Source of the DNA: Aliirhizobium smilacinae
Lineage (GTDB): Bacteria; Pseudomonadota; Alphaproteobacteria; Rhizobiales; Rhizobiaceae
Direction of reading: 5' to 3'
Assembly (NCBI RefSeq): GCF_006335145.1
Contig: NZ_VDMN01000001.1
Span: 2,046,001-2,110,000, forward strand
Length of the DNA stretch: 64,000 nucleotides
The notes under the pieces were generated by a model. It saw nothing but the letters and a program-made list of their open reading frames with translations. It searched no databases and was not told where the DNA came from. The position numbers and the translations under genes are program-made. Below are positions 27,278 to 38,851 of the stretch, piece after piece (the first letter of the stretch is position 1; each line of letters starts with the position of its first letter).

Positions 27278-30262
27278 TCAGTGCGCCTCGTCCCAGTTTG
27301 CGGCCGCGCGCGCATCCACCTTGAGCGGTACTTTCATCGAAATGGCGGGCATGGCTGCCTGTTCCATGGTCGAGACGATGATCGGCATCGCTTTTTCGAC
27401 GTCCGCGTCTTCCACCTCGAAGATCAGTTCGTCATGGACCTGAAGCAGCATGCGAACGCGCTCGCCCAGCCCGGCATCGCCAAGCACCTTTTCCATCTTC
27501 ACCATAGCCCGGCGAATGATATCCGCAGCCGAGCCCTGGATGGGGGCGTTGATCGCGGCGCGTTCGTTGAAGGCGCGCATCGAGGGGTTGGAGGACTTGA
27601 TCTCCGGATAATGCGCCCGACGACCGAAGATCGTTTCCACATAGCCATGTTCGCGGGCAAAGGCCTTGGTTGAATCCATGTAGTCGCGGATGCCGGGGAA
27701 ACGTTCGAAATACTTCTTGATGTAATCGCCTGCCTCCGACCGCTCGATCGACAGCTGGTTAGCAAGACCGAAGGCCGAAATGCCGTAGATGATGCCGAAA
27801 TTGATCGCCTTCGCACGACGGCGGATATCGCTCGGCATGCCTTCCACCGGCACGCCGAACATTTCGGATGCCGTCATCGCATGAATGTCGATCCCGTCGG
27901 CAAAGGCCTGGCGAAGCTGCGGGATGTCCGCGACATGGGCCAGAACACGCAATTCGATCTGGCTGTAGTCGGCGGACAGAAGCTTGTGGCCGGGAGACGC
28001 GATGAAGGCGGTGCGGATCTTGCGACCTTCCGCCGTTCTTACCGGAATGTTCTGCAGGTTCGGTTCGGAGGACGACAGGCGGCCGGTCGTGGTCGAGGCC
28101 AGCGAATAGGACGTGTGGACCCGCTTCGTTTCGGGATGGACATAACCCGGCAGCGCATCGGTATAGGTGGACTTCAGCTTGGTCAGCTGGCGCCAGTCGA
28201 CGATCTTGCGCGGCAGCGCGGCACCTTCGGCCGCGAGGTCTTCCAGAACCTGCGCCGATGTAGACCACTGCCCGGTCTTGGTCTTGGAGCCGCCCGGCAG
28301 GCCCATCTTGCCGAACAGGATATCGCCGAGCTGTTTGGGCGAACCGATGGTGAACTTCTCGCCGGCGAGTTCGTAGATCTCGTCCTCGAAGGCGGCGGCC
28401 TTCTGCGCCAGTTCGCCGGAAAGGCGCGAAAGAATCTGTCGGTCGATGGAGATGCCACGTTCTTCCATGCGCGCCAGGACTTCAACGAGAGGCCGCTCCA
28501 GCCGCTCGTAGATCCGGGTCAGGCCCATTGCCGCCAGCTGCGGCTTCAGCACCATCCACAGCCTGAGCGTCACATCCGCATCTTCTGCCGCGTAAGTCGC
28601 GGCGCGATCGATATCGACGAAATCAAACGTGACGCCGCTCTTGCCCGAGCCCGCAACATCCTTGAAGGCGATCGGCTTATGGTTCAGCCAGCGTTCGGAC
28701 AATGTGTCCATGCCATGCGTCGTCTTGCCGGCGTCCAGAACATAGGACATCAGCATGGTATCGTCATAACTCTTCACGGTGATGCCGTGGCGCTTCATGA
28801 CGAGGTAATCGAATTTCAGGTTCTGCGCGACCTTCAGCACCGACGGGTCTTCCAGTAGCGGCTTCAAGCGATCCAACGCCTGCCTGGGCGAAAGCTGATT
28901 TTCAGCCAGTCCGCCGCCGAGAAGATCGCCGACGCCCGTCTTGTGCGTGAGCGGCACGTAGGCGGCACGCACTTCAAGCCCGGACGGATTACCGGTGTTA
29001 TCTGCAATAGCCAGCGAGAAACCGACCAGTTCCGCCTGCATCGGATCGAGCGAATTGGTTTCGGTGTCGAAACCGACAAGTCCCGTCTCGCGGGCTGCCT
29101 TGATCCAATCGTCGAGGACTTCGATATCGCGGATCGTCACATAACTCGTCGTATCGATCTTCGCATTGGCGAAAGATGCGATGCGCGTGTCGGCAAGTTC
29201 TGCCGGCGTCGCTCCATCGGTGCTTTTGGCGACAACCGCCTTGGCGGGGTTTGCCGGTGCGTCTGCAGCAGCTTCTCCGGTATCTGCGGACGATGCGGCA
29301 TCCAGATCAGGACCTCGCGCCTCGGCACCCCATTCGACTTCGATGGTGACCGGCTCGATGGCATTTGCATCGCAATCGCAGGCAGCTGCAACACGGCGCA
29401 TCAAGGTGCCGAATTCCATTGCCTTGAGGAAGCCGATCAGCTTCGGCCCGTCCTGTGGCTCCAGAAGCAATGCTCCGAGGTCGAGTTCCAAGGGAACGTC
29501 GGTCCTCAGCTCCACCAGCTGGCGGGAAAGGCGGGCCTGTTCGGCAAAGGCCTGGATATTTTCGCGGCGCTTGACCTGCTTGATCTCGCCGGCACGCGCG
29601 AGAAGCGATTCGAGATCGCCGAATTCCTCCAGCAACTGGGCAGCCGTCTTCGGCCCAATTCCCGGAATACCGGGCACGTTATCGACGGAATCGCCGACCA
29701 GCGCCTGCAGGTCGATCATCTTTTCCGGCGACACGCCCCATTTTTCGATGACATCGGGAACCCCGATCTGCTTGTCCTTCATGCTGTCATACATGTGGAC
29801 CATCGGCGTCACGAGCTGCATCAGGTCCTTGTCGGACGACACGATGGTGACATCGGCACCCACGGCCTCGGCCTGGCGGGCATAGGTGGCGATGATATCG
29901 TCGGCCTCGAAACCTTCCGTCTCGATGCAGGGCAGGTTGAAGGCACGCGTCGCCTGGCGGATCAGGCCGAATTGCGGAACGAGTTCTTCCGGAGGGGCCG
30001 AACGGTTCGCCTTGTAGGCGTCGTAGATTTCCTTGCGGAAGGTTTTCGACGAATAGTCGAAGATGACCGCGAAATGGGTCGGCGTCACACCGACGGATGT
30101 ATCACGCGCATCGGTCAGCAGCTTCCAGAGCATATTGCAGAAACCGGACACGGCACCGATCGGCAGGCCATCCGATTTGCGCGTCAACGGCGGCAATGCG
30201 TGGAAGGCGCGGAAGATGAATCCGGACCCGTCGATGAGGAAGAGGTGATCGCCTTTTTTCAT
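27278..30262 (-). CDS. polA: DNA polymerase I
   Basis: PolA fills gaps and removes RNA primers during replication and repair. The 994-residue chain starts MKKGDHLFLIDGSGFIFRAF with the 5' nuclease domain (about residues 1-300). A DnaQ-type 3'-5' exonuclease follows with intact DxE (GFDTETNSLDP), AQNLKFDY and YAAEDADVTLRLW motifs. The polymerase domain has motif A SADYSQIELRVLAH, motif B RRAKAINFGIIYGISAFG and motif C LLQVHDELIFEV. Proofreading should therefore be active. An Ala/Asp-rich linker of about 60 residues separates the nuclease and proofreading parts. The ATG at 30262 fits the family; the frame extends 25 codons further upstream without support. Confidence 0.97.
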   Translation of the reverse strand: MKKGDHLFLIDGSGFIFRAFHALPPLTRKSDGLPIGAVSGFCNMLWKLLTDARDTSVGVTPTHFAVIFDYSSKTFRKEIYDAYKANRSAPPEELVPQFGLIRQATRAFNLPCIETEGFEADDIIATYARQAEAVGADVTIVSSDKDLMQLVTPMVHMYDSMKDKQIGVPDVIEKWGVSPEKMIDLQALVGDSVDNVPGIPGIGPKTAAQLLEEFGDLESLLARAGEIKQVKRRENIQAFAEQARLSRQLVELRTDVPLELDLGALLLEPQDGPKLIGFLKAMEFGTLMRRVAAACDCDANAIEPVTIEVEWGAEARGPDLDAASSADTGEAAADAPANPAKAVVAKSTDGATPAELADTRIASFANAKIDTTSYVTIRDIEVLDDWIKAARETGLVGFDTETNSLDPMQAELVGFSLAIADNTGNPSGLEVRAAYVPLTHKTGVGDLLGGGLAENQLSPRQALDRLKPLLEDPSVLKVAQNLKFDYLVMKRHGITVKSYDDTMLMSYVLDAGKTTHGMDTLSERWLNHKPIAFKDVAGSGKSGVTFDFVDIDRAATYAAEDADVTLRLWMVLKPQLAAMGLTRIYERLERPLVEVLARMEERGISIDRQILSRLSGELAQKAAAFEDEIYELAGEKFTIGSPKQLGDILFGKMGLPGGSKTKTGQWSTSAQVLEDLAAEGAALPRKIVDWRQLTKLKSTYTDALPGYVHPETKRVHTSYSLASTTTGRLSSSEPNLQNIPVRTAEGRKIRTAFIASPGHKLLSADYSQIELRVLAHVADIPQLRQAFADGIDIHAMTASEMFGVPVEGMPSDIRRRAKAINFGIIYGISAFGLANQLSIERSEAGDYIKKYFERFPGIRDYMDSTKAFAREHGYVETIFGRRAHYPEIKSSNPSMRAFNERAAINAPIQGSAADIIRRAMVKMEKVLGDAGLGERVRMLLQVHDELIFEVEDADVEKAMPIIVSTMEQAAMPAISMKVPLKVDARAAANWDEAH

Positions 30263-30419
30263 GCGAATGGAATAACGTGGCACATGCGCGGCGTCCACGA
30301 AAACTTGTCGGGAACCAAGCCTGCAGCAGTGCAGCACCTTACCGAATTGTAATCTGCCTTTCCCTTGAAAAGCCGCAATCCGCCCCTCATTTCAAGCTTA
30401 CCGGCGATTGATAACGCCG

Positions 30420-30543
30420 CAGTCTGGCAGTAGGCCCGTCCCCCGCCTCACCAGACCGGGCAAAGACCCATCCCCCTCTCCGGGTCTTTGTCCTTCTATA
30501 AGAAACGTCACGGCCGTCCCCTCCCGGCCGTGGCGTTTTTGTT
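30420..30543 (+). ncRNA. AbcR-type (alpha-r15-like) small RNA between polA and marR
   Basis: Three hairpins occur in a row. GTCTGG/CCAGAC (30422-30427/30451-30456) has a large loop containing GTCCCCC. CAAAGACCC/GGGTCTTTG (30461-30469/30482-30490) has loop ATCCCCCTCTCC. The terminator is CACGGCCG/CGGCCGTG (30509-30516/30525-30532), extended by outer pairs, with loop TCCCCTCC and a T-run to 30543. C-rich loops of this kind pair with ribosome sites of transporter mRNAs in the AbcR family. From memory, the Sinorhizobium AbcR genes also lie between polA and a marR-type gene. A possible promoter has CTTGAA at 30364. Only one copy is visible, where some relatives have two. Confidence 0.8.
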
Positions 30544-30660
30544 TGCAGCTGGCTCAATTATCGGCAGGCACCTTGCCAATCTTACGCCTGTGCCCCAATC
30601 TCATAAACACATCGCCTGATATCGATTATCGTCTGCCAGTTAAGCTGGCTCCCCGGGAAA

Positions 30661-31107
30661 GTGGTGGCGGAGGCCATGGGATTCGATCGCTCGCAGTCGG
30701 CTACCTATCTGGCCGGTCAGCTCGCCAGGGTGTTTTCACGATCGCTGCAGAAGCGGGCGGCTTCGCTCGGCTTTTCTCCCGGCCAGTTTCCCGTCCTACT
30801 TGAGCTCTGGCAGGAAGATGGCCTGACCCAGAAACAGCTTCTGGACAAGCTCGAGGTCGAGCAGGCAACGCTTGCCAATACGCTTTCGCGGATGGAGCGT
30901 GACGGACTGATCGCACGGACACCGCACCCAAGCGACAGACGTGCGCAGATCATCAACCTGACGGAACTCGGCAGGTCCCTGGAAACGCGCGCGGTCGACG
31001 CGGCGGCCGAGGCCGACAGCGCACTCTTTTTCGGCTTCCGTTCATTCGAGCGGGAGCTGATGATGGAATATATGCGCCTCATCATCGGCAACAGCCGGAA
31101 GGTGTGA
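30661..31107 (+). CDS. MarR-family transcription regulator
   Basis: This is a winged-helix dimeric regulator of 148 residues if the GTG at 30661 is used, or 143 from the ATG at 30676, which has GGAGG only two bases away. The DNA-binding region contains LTQKQLLDKLEVEQATLANTLSRM, and the wing contains RTPHPSDRRAQIINLTELG, the DxRxxxxxLT signature of the family. The ligand and targets are unknown. It lies downstream of the AbcR-type RNA in the same orientation; the two are separated by the RNA's own terminator. Confidence 0.88.
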   Translation: MVAEAMGFDRSQSATYLAGQLARVFSRSLQKRAASLGFSPGQFPVLLELWQEDGLTQKQLLDKLEVEQATLANTLSRMERDGLIARTPHPSDRRAQIINLTELGRSLETRAVDAAAEADSALFFGFRSFERELMMEYMRLIIGNSRKV

Positions 31108-31255
31108 ACGACACGCCCAGCGTGCTGCCCACGCGAAGTAAACGACTTGAAGCGCGTGCAGCATTTGCCATTGTGCCGCCCTCCTCTTGCTTGCTAACAG
31201 TTCAAGGCAAGTTGGCCGCCCGCGTGTGCGACCGCTCAAAGACAAGGTGATTTCC

Positions 31256-32647
31256 ATGACCGATATTTCCGCCGTTCTCGATCGCGCCGACCAGAACCTT
31301 CAAGACAGCATCGACCGCCTCTTTTCGCTCGTCCGCATACAGTCCATCTCTACCGATCCGGCTTACAAGGCTGAATGCCGCAAGGCTGCCGAATGGCTGG
31401 TGGTGGAATTGAAGGGCATCGGCTTCGATGCTTCCGTGCGCGATACCGCCGGCCATCCGATGGTCGTTGCCCATCACGACGGCGCCAGCCCTGACGCCCC
31501 GCATGTGCTTTTCTACGGCCATTACGACGTGCAGCCGGTCGATCCGATCGAGCTGTGGGAGGACTCGCCGTTCGAGCCGAAGATCAAGGAGATCTCGCCC
31601 GGCCGCAAGGTTCTGACCGGCCGCGGCACGGCCGACGACAAGGGCCAGCTGATGACCTTCGTCGAAGCCTGCCGCGCCTATAAGGAGATCAACGGTTCGC
31701 TGCCGATCCGCGTCACCATCCTGTTCGAAGGCGAAGAGGAATCCGGTTCGCCGTCACTGAAACCCTTCCTCGATGCCAATGCCGCCGAGCTGAAGGCCGA
31801 ATATGCGCTGGTCTGCGATACCGGCATGTGGGACGGCGATACGCCGGCAATCGCTGCTGCCCTGCGTGGTCTCGTCGGCGAGGAGATCGTCGTCAAGGCG
31901 GCCGACCGTGACCTGCATTCGGGCCTGTTCGGCGGCGCCGCCGCCAATCCGATCCATATCCTCACCGACATTCTTGCCGGCCTGCATGACGAGACCGGCC
32001 GGGTGACGCTCGAAGGTTTCTATGAGGGCGTCGAGGAAACCCCGACGAATATCAAGGAAGGCTGGGAAGCGCTCGGCCGCAATTCCGAAAGTTTCCTTGG
32101 TGGAGTCGGCCTTTCCATCCCGTCCGGCGAAAAGGGCCGCTCGGTGCTCGAACTCACCTGGGCTCGCCCGACAGCCGAAATCAACGGCATCACCGGTGGC
32201 TATACGGGTGAAGGTTTTAAAACCGTGATTGCCGCGCAGGCTTCCGCCAAGATCTCGTTCCGTCTGGTGGGAGATCAGAACCCGGCGAAGATCCGCGAAG
32301 CATTTCGCGCTTATGTGCGTTCAAAAATCCCTGCTGATTGCACCGTGGAATTCCACGAGCACGGCGCATCGCCTGCGATCCAGCTTTCGTATGATTCTCC
32401 TGAGCTGACAAAGGCAAAGGGTGCGCTTTCGGAAGAATGGAAGAACCCGGCCGTGATCATCGGCATGGGCGGCTCGATCCCGATCGTCGGCGATTTCCAG
32501 AAACAGCTCGGCATGGATTCGCTGCTGGTCGGCTTCGGCCTCGTCGATGACCGCATTCATTCTCCGAACGAGAAATACGACCTGAAGTCGTACCACAAGG
32601 GCATCCGCTCCTGGGCGCGGATCATGACGGCGCTGGCTACGAAGTAA
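31256..32647 (+). CDS. M20-family metallopeptidase (dipeptidase/ArgE-DapE type)
   Basis: This is a cytoplasmic zinc hydrolase of 463 residues in the M20 family. Metal and catalytic motifs are FYGHYDVQPVDP (first His, and Asp two residues later), GRGTADDKGQ (bridging Asp), FEGEEESGSPS (general base Glu), CDTGMWDGDTP and the final His region DDRIHSPNEKYD. The dimerisation insert lies between about residues 200 and 360. Sequence does not decide between peptidase, carboxypeptidase and deacylase activity. The ATG at 31256 has AAGGTGA upstream; an earlier ATG at 31187 is not supported. A bidirectional terminator separates it from dnaJ. Confidence 0.88.
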   Translation: MTDISAVLDRADQNLQDSIDRLFSLVRIQSISTDPAYKAECRKAAEWLVVELKGIGFDASVRDTAGHPMVVAHHDGASPDAPHVLFYGHYDVQPVDPIELWEDSPFEPKIKEISPGRKVLTGRGTADDKGQLMTFVEACRAYKEINGSLPIRVTILFEGEEESGSPSLKPFLDANAAELKAEYALVCDTGMWDGDTPAIAAALRGLVGEEIVVKAADRDLHSGLFGGAAANPIHILTDILAGLHDETGRVTLEGFYEGVEETPTNIKEGWEALGRNSESFLGGVGLSIPSGEKGRSVLELTWARPTAEINGITGGYTGEGFKTVIAAQASAKISFRLVGDQNPAKIREAFRAYVRSKIPADCTVEFHEHGASPAIQLSYDSPELTKAKGALSEEWKNPAVIIGMGGSIPIVGDFQKQLGMDSLLVGFGLVDDRIHSPNEKYDLKSYHKGIRSWARIMTALATK

Positions 32648-32666
32648 GCTGGACACATACAAACGC

Positions 32667-32694
32667 AAAACGCCGGCTTTTCAGCCGGCGTTTT
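32667..32694. terminator. Bidirectional intrinsic terminator between the M20 gene and dnaJ
   Basis: AACGCCGGCT (32669-32678) and AGCCGGCGTT (32683-32692) form a perfect 10-bp stem with loop TTTC. A T-run follows on the plus strand and an A-run precedes, so it can end transcription of both convergent genes. Confidence 0.85.
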
Positions 32695-32715
32695 AATTTC
32701 GAGATCGGAAATCGA

Positions 32716-33843
32716 TCAGTTGTCGAAAAATTCCTTCATCCGGGCAAAGAAACCGGTCGATTCCGGGTTGTTCTCCTTGGACGAGCTTTCCTCGAATTCC
32801 TGCAGCAGTTCGCGCTGACGTTTGGTCAGTTTCTGCGGCGTTTCGATGCCGATCTGGATGTAGAGATCACCCGTCTGCGACGAGCGCAGAACCGGCATGC
32901 CCTTGCCCTTGAGGCGGAACTGCTTGCCGGCCTGGGTGCCTTCCGGCACCGAGACGCGCGACTTCGATCCATCGAGCGTGCCGACATCGAACGTGCCGCC
33001 AAGCGCTGCCGTCGTCATCGAGATCGGCACGGCGCAATAAAGATCGGCGCCATCACGCTGGAAGAATTCGTGCGGCGTCACCGACAGGAAGATGTAGAGA
33101 TCACCGGCCGGGCCGCCACGGGCTCCGGCTTCGCCCTCGCCCTGCAGGCGGATACGGGTGCCATCTTCAATGCCGGCCGGGATGTTGACCGAGAGCGAAC
33201 GCTCTTCGGTGACGCGGCCCTGGCCGTGGCACTTGTCGCAGGGATCGGAAATCGTCTGGCCGCGGCCATGGCAGGTCGGGCAGGTGCGTTCGACGGAAAA
33301 GAACCCCTGAGAGGCGCGCACGCGGCCCGAGCCCTGGCAGGTGCCACAGGTTTTCGGCTGCGTGCCGGGCTTGGCGCCCGAACCGGAACAGACGTCGCAG
33401 GTGATCGACGTCGGAACCCGGATCTGCGCCGTCTTGCCGTTATAGGCCTCTTCCAGCGAAATTTCCATGTTGTAGCGAAGATCGGCGCCGCGTTCGCGGC
33501 CGCCTGCGGAACGGCGCGCACGACCGCCCCCCATCATCTCGCCGAAAATATCTTCGAAAATGTCGGAGAAACCGCCTTGGGCTCCACCGAAACCACCGCC
33601 GCCGCCCATGCCGCCCTGTTCGAAGGCCGCATGGCCGTAACGATCATAGGCCGCGCGCTTCTGCGGATCCTTGAGGGTTTCGTAGGCCTCGTTCAGTTCC
33701 TTGAACTTCTTTTCGGCTTCCGCATCACCAGGATTTTTGTCCGGATGATATTTCATTGCCATCTTACGGAAGGCGCTCTTCAGCTCCTTCTCGTCAGCCG
33801 ACTTGGCGACACCGAGGATTTCGTAAAAGTCTGCTTTGGCCAT
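32716..33843 (-). CDS. dnaJ: Chaperone protein DnaJ
   Basis: DnaJ delivers unfolded proteins to DnaK and stimulates its ATPase. The 375-residue chain has the J domain with the HPD motif ([18 protein letters not shown], about residues 30-47), a Gly/Phe-rich linker ([16 protein letters not shown]), and four zinc modules [24 protein letters not shown] and CDKCHGQG between about residues 145 and 210. The C-terminal substrate-binding domains follow. It is complete and class I. It follows dnaK by 89 bases that contain a strong hairpin. Confidence 0.97.
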   Translation of the reverse strand: MAKADFYEILGVAKSADEKELKSAFRKMAMKYHPDKNPGDAEAEKKFKELNEAYETLKDPQKRAAYDRYGHAAFEQGGMGGGGGFGGAQGGFSDIFEDIFGEMMGGGRARRSAGGRERGADLRYNMEISLEEAYNGKTAQIRVPTSITCDVCSGSGAKPGTQPKTCGTCQGSGRVRASQGFFSVERTCPTCHGRGQTISDPCDKCHGQGRVTEERSLSVNIPAGIEDGTRIRLQGEGEAGARGGPAGDLYIFLSVTPHEFFQRDGADLYCAVPISMTTAALGGTFDVGTLDGSKSRVSVPEGTQAGKQFRLKGKGMPVLRSSQTGDLYIQIGIETPQKLTKRQRELLQEFEESSSKENNPESTGFFARMKEFFDN

Positions 33844-33869
33844 TCAGGTATCCGGCTCCGGAAACGTAG

Positions 33870-33892
33870 TCCGGCTGCACGAGGCAGCCGGA
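33870..33892 (-). other. Hairpin in the dnaK-dnaJ spacer
   Basis: TCCGGCTGC (33870-33878) and GCAGCCGGA (33884-33892) make a perfect 9-bp stem with a 5-base loop. In the direction of dnaKJ transcription no T-run follows, so a processing site, an mRNA stabiliser for dnaK or an attenuator is more likely than a terminator. Confidence 0.65.
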
Positions 33893-33932
33893 TTCTTAGT
33901 CGACTATCTTGAGGCTCGCGTCAACGAACCGA

Positions 33933-35831
<1,899 letters not shown>

Positions 35832-35945
35832 TTCTTCTCTCTCCTTTAAGCGAACCGTCCGGACCCCGAGAGGCATTCCGCTGACAGTTCCTCGACTGGG
35901 ATGGTCTTTGAATTTTTCGCAGCATCGGCTGCGGTCATGCGGCGT

Positions 35946-35974
35946 ATATAAGGACGGCTTTTTCCGACTGCAAG
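35946..35974 (-). promoter_or_regulatory. Candidate RpoH (sigma-32) promoter of dnaK
   Basis: On the minus strand CTTGCAG (35974-35968), 14 bases, then CCTTATAT (35953-35946) resemble the heat-shock pattern CTTGAAA and CCCCATAT. It lies about 115 bases before the dnaK ATG. A GGCAGG/CCTGCC stem (35975-35992) sits directly upstream of the -35. Confidence 0.5.
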
Positions 35975-36047
35975 GCAGGAAATCGCCTGCCTTCCGGCAA
36001 AAAACGCGTTTCGTGGTCTGGTGCGTCAAGCCATGCGGCTCAAGGTG

Positions 36048-38672
36048 CTATTGACCCATGATAACATCGAGCAAGGTCGTCCTGCGCGCCTGCTGCGGCT
36101 GATAGACCTGCCCCCCATCGGCGCCGACCTCTCCGGGAGGCAAAGGCCCGCCACCGACGCTGCCCGGCGGGACCGGACCTTGCGAATCATAGGGACCGCG
36201 ATATTGACGATAATCGCGATATCCACCCGCTTGTTCGGCTTCCGGATTGCCCCGGTTCTGGCGCGCAGGCCGGTTGTCATAGGCCGTGCCGCCATTGCCG
36301 TTATTGCAGATCGCATTGTCTCCATAAGCGCACGGGATGGCGCCGGGAGGTTGCGGGCCTGGCTGCTGCGCACGACCGCGACCCGGCTGCAACGCGGCCT
36401 CTCCCTGGGACGGCACAGGCTGCAGCGGACGGGAGCGAACGATATCCGAACCTGTCGGGGCCTGCGGCGCCGGCGGAAAGCTGTCCTGCCCCAACGAGCC
36501 CGATTGCTCCGCGCCCGTTCCCGGCAATATTCCGGAAATAATGTCGCCGATCGAGGTGGAGGGCGATTGCGGCTGATCCGCAGCAGGCGGCGGCTGGACG
36601 CCATTGCTGAAGCCGAACAGCGGCGTCGGCGTATAACCCTTCATCGCCGCGGTCATATATTCCTTCCAGGCCTTGGCCGGCAGCGTACCGCCAGTGACCT
36701 TCTTCATGTAACTGCCGTCATCGTTGCCGAACCAAACACCGGTCGTCAGGATGCTGGTGAAACCGACAAACAGCGCATCGCGGGAATTCTGCGTCGTTCC
36801 GGACTTGCCAGCCGCCTGCCAGCCATCGAGACGGGCAGCCTTACCGGTGCCTTCGCGGATCACGCCCGACATCATGCTGTTCATCGTGGCGGCGATCGGC
36901 TCACTCAGGACACGCGGCGGATTGCTGTAATCCGCCTCATAAAGAACCTTGCCATCCGGATCGACGATCCTTTTGACGATATGCGGGGTCGCCTTGTAGC
37001 CGCCGTTCATGAAAGCTGCGTAGGACGAGGTGAGCTCCACAAGGGAAACTTCGGACGTGCCGAGCGCAATCGAGGCATTCGGCTGGATATCCGAATCAAT
37101 CCCAAGCCGATGCGCCATAGCGACCACCTTGTCCGGCCCGACGGCCACGACCAACTGGGCTGCAACCGTGTTCAGGGAGCGTGACAGTGCGTAGGAGAGC
37201 GGAACCGGCCCCTTGTATTCCTTCTCGTAGTTTTCCGGCGTCCAGTTGCCGATCCTCACCGGCGCATCGTTGACGATCGTATCGGGACCATAACCTGCCT
37301 CGAGCGCCGAGGCATAAACGAACGGCTTGAATGCCGAACCCGGCTGGCGTTTGGCCTTGAAGGCCCGGTTGAACTGGCTCTGCGCATAATCGCGCCCGCC
37401 GACCACAGCACGGATCGCCCCCGTCGCATCGACGGAGACGAGTGCCGCCTGCGAGGCGTTCAACTTGCCGCCTTCCTTTTTCAGGATGTCGTTCAGCGAC
37501 TTGTCGGCCGCGTCCTCAAGCTTGACGTCGATCGTCGTTTCGACGGTAACATCGACCTTCGGCTCGCCGATCAGGCTTTTCACCTCGTCGACCACCATGT
37601 CGGCGGCATAATGCTGCGGGCCGGACCAATAGCTTTTCGCATTCGACGGCGGCTGTGCCATCGCCTTGTTGAAGTCGCTATCGGTAATGTAGCCTTCTTC
37701 ACGCATCGTGCCGAGGACGACCTGAGCACGCTCTTCGGCCGCTTTCGGATCGCGGGCGGGAGACAGACGTGATGGCGCTTTCAGGAGGCCGGCGAGTGTT
37801 GCCGCTTCGCCGAGATTAACATCGCGGGCGGACTTGTTGAAATAACGCCGGGATGCGGCTTCTACACCATAGGCGTTCGAGCCGAAAAACACCCGGTTCA
37901 GATACATGGCAAGGATCTGGTCCTTGGTGAACTTGTGTTCCAGCCAGAAAGACAGGAGCACTTCCTGGATTTTTCGCTCGAAAGTGCGATCCGGCGACAG
38001 GAACAGGTTTTTTGCCAGCTGTTGGGTAATCGTCGAGCCGCCCTGAATCGGCTGGCCTGTGAGATTGTTGACGAAGGCGCGCGCCAGACCGAGCGGGTCG
38101 ACGCCGAAATGCGAATAAAAACGACGGTCTTCGATCGAAATCACAGCCTGGGGCAGATAGGGGGACATATCCTCCAGCGCCAGCGCTTCACCACCGGTCG
38201 TGCCGCGATTGGCAATCACCGAACCGTCGATCGCGGTGATCTTCATATTTGGCGGACGAGCAGGGATCGACCAGCTGCTGGCCGCCGGCATCTGCGCGCC
38301 GTAATAAAGGACAAGCCCGCCGATGCCGATCACGCCCCATATGCCGAGGACGATGCACCAGTAGATCAGTCTGCGCAACGGGGCGAACAAGCCGCCACCC
38401 GAGGTGTCGCGCCCTTTGCGGGAAGCGGATTTCGCGGATCCTTTTTTCCCACGGCGACCAGTGTCGACGTTCGCGCCAGCCTTCGACGCACGTTTGGACG
38501 CCTTGCGATGACCGACAATACGATCGTCGGCCTCAAGGCGAAACTCTTCTTCATCGTCATCGTGCGATGCTTCGAAGGAAGGTTCAACGCGCTTATCTGA
38601 TTTGCCTCTGGCTGCCATGCGAGCAGGCGGTCCCCCGTCTTGTGCCTGCTCAAACAGCGGGCCTTTTGCCAT
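36048..38672 (-). CDS. Class A penicillin-binding protein (PBP1A/PBP1C-like transglycosylase-transpeptidase)
   Basis: This bifunctional cell-wall synthase has 874 residues. The basic N-terminal tail of about 95 residues precedes one membrane anchor (LIYWCIVLGIWGVIGIGGLV). The glycosyltransferase domain shows SIEDRRFYSHFGVDPLG and GGSTITQQLAKNLFL. The transpeptidase domain has the SxxK motif in PGSAFKPFVYAS, SxN in SRSLNTVAAQL and KSGTTQNSRDALFVG. The last 190 residues are Pro/Gly/Gln rich and low-complexity, with two cysteines in CAYGDNAIC that might pair in the periplasm. It is transcribed toward dnaK but about 200 bases separate them. Confidence 0.93.
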   Translation of the reverse strand: MAKGPLFEQAQDGGPPARMAARGKSDKRVEPSFEASHDDDEEEFRLEADDRIVGHRKASKRASKAGANVDTGRRGKKGSAKSASRKGRDTSGGGLFAPLRRLIYWCIVLGIWGVIGIGGLVLYYGAQMPAASSWSIPARPPNMKITAIDGSVIANRGTTGGEALALEDMSPYLPQAVISIEDRRFYSHFGVDPLGLARAFVNNLTGQPIQGGSTITQQLAKNLFLSPDRTFERKIQEVLLSFWLEHKFTKDQILAMYLNRVFFGSNAYGVEAASRRYFNKSARDVNLGEAATLAGLLKAPSRLSPARDPKAAEERAQVVLGTMREEGYITDSDFNKAMAQPPSNAKSYWSGPQHYAADMVVDEVKSLIGEPKVDVTVETTIDVKLEDAADKSLNDILKKEGGKLNASQAALVSVDATGAIRAVVGGRDYAQSQFNRAFKAKRQPGSAFKPFVYASALEAGYGPDTIVNDAPVRIGNWTPENYEKEYKGPVPLSYALSRSLNTVAAQLVVAVGPDKVVAMAHRLGIDSDIQPNASIALGTSEVSLVELTSSYAAFMNGGYKATPHIVKRIVDPDGKVLYEADYSNPPRVLSEPIAATMNSMMSGVIREGTGKAARLDGWQAAGKSGTTQNSRDALFVGFTSILTTGVWFGNDDGSYMKKVTGGTLPAKAWKEYMTAAMKGYTPTPLFGFSNGVQPPPAADQPQSPSTSIGDIISGILPGTGAEQSGSLGQDSFPPAPQAPTGSDIVRSRPLQPVPSQGEAALQPGRGRAQQPGPQPPGAIPCAYGDNAICNNGNGGTAYDNRPARQNRGNPEAEQAGGYRDYRQYRGPYDSQGPVPPGSVGGGPLPPGEVGADGGQVYQPQQARRTTLLDVIMGQ

Positions 38673-38731
38673 CAGGTTTCCGCTGGACTTTAAATACGGC
38701 GATTTAAGGAGGGGTAAAAGGCAAACAGAAC

Positions 38732-38830
38732 ATGAAGAAGATAGCTAGATGTTCGGCAATTTGTTTCGTGATGTGGCTCTTTAGCCTGAAAACCATGGGT
38801 TTCCAGGTTATTCCGGATTTGGTAATATGA
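38732..38830 (+). CDS. Possible 32-residue secreted or membrane peptide
   Basis: An ATG at 38732 opens a 32-codon frame: a Lys-Lys start, a hydrophobic stretch (CSAICFVMWLFSL) and a short end, like a signal peptide with little behind it. AAGGAGGGG lies about 17 bases upstream and AAAGG about 8 bases upstream. Base composition is more A+T rich than nearby genes. It is in the gap between the divergent PBP gene and the next small gene. It may be a leader peptide, a small membrane protein or noise. Confidence 0.25.
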   Translation: MKKIARCSAICFVMWLFSLKTMGFQVIPDLVI

Positions 38831-38851
38831 GTAGATACTAAAGTTATAGAT

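Noticed and set aside
28943-30352. 469-codon plus-strand frame opposite polA
   Set aside because: It is antisense of PolA motifs; no start signal, and it ends in the AbcR-type RNA region.
33870-33892. dnaK-dnaJ spacer hairpin as a terminator
   Set aside because: No T-run follows in the direction of transcription, and dnaJ directly downstream needs to be expressed.
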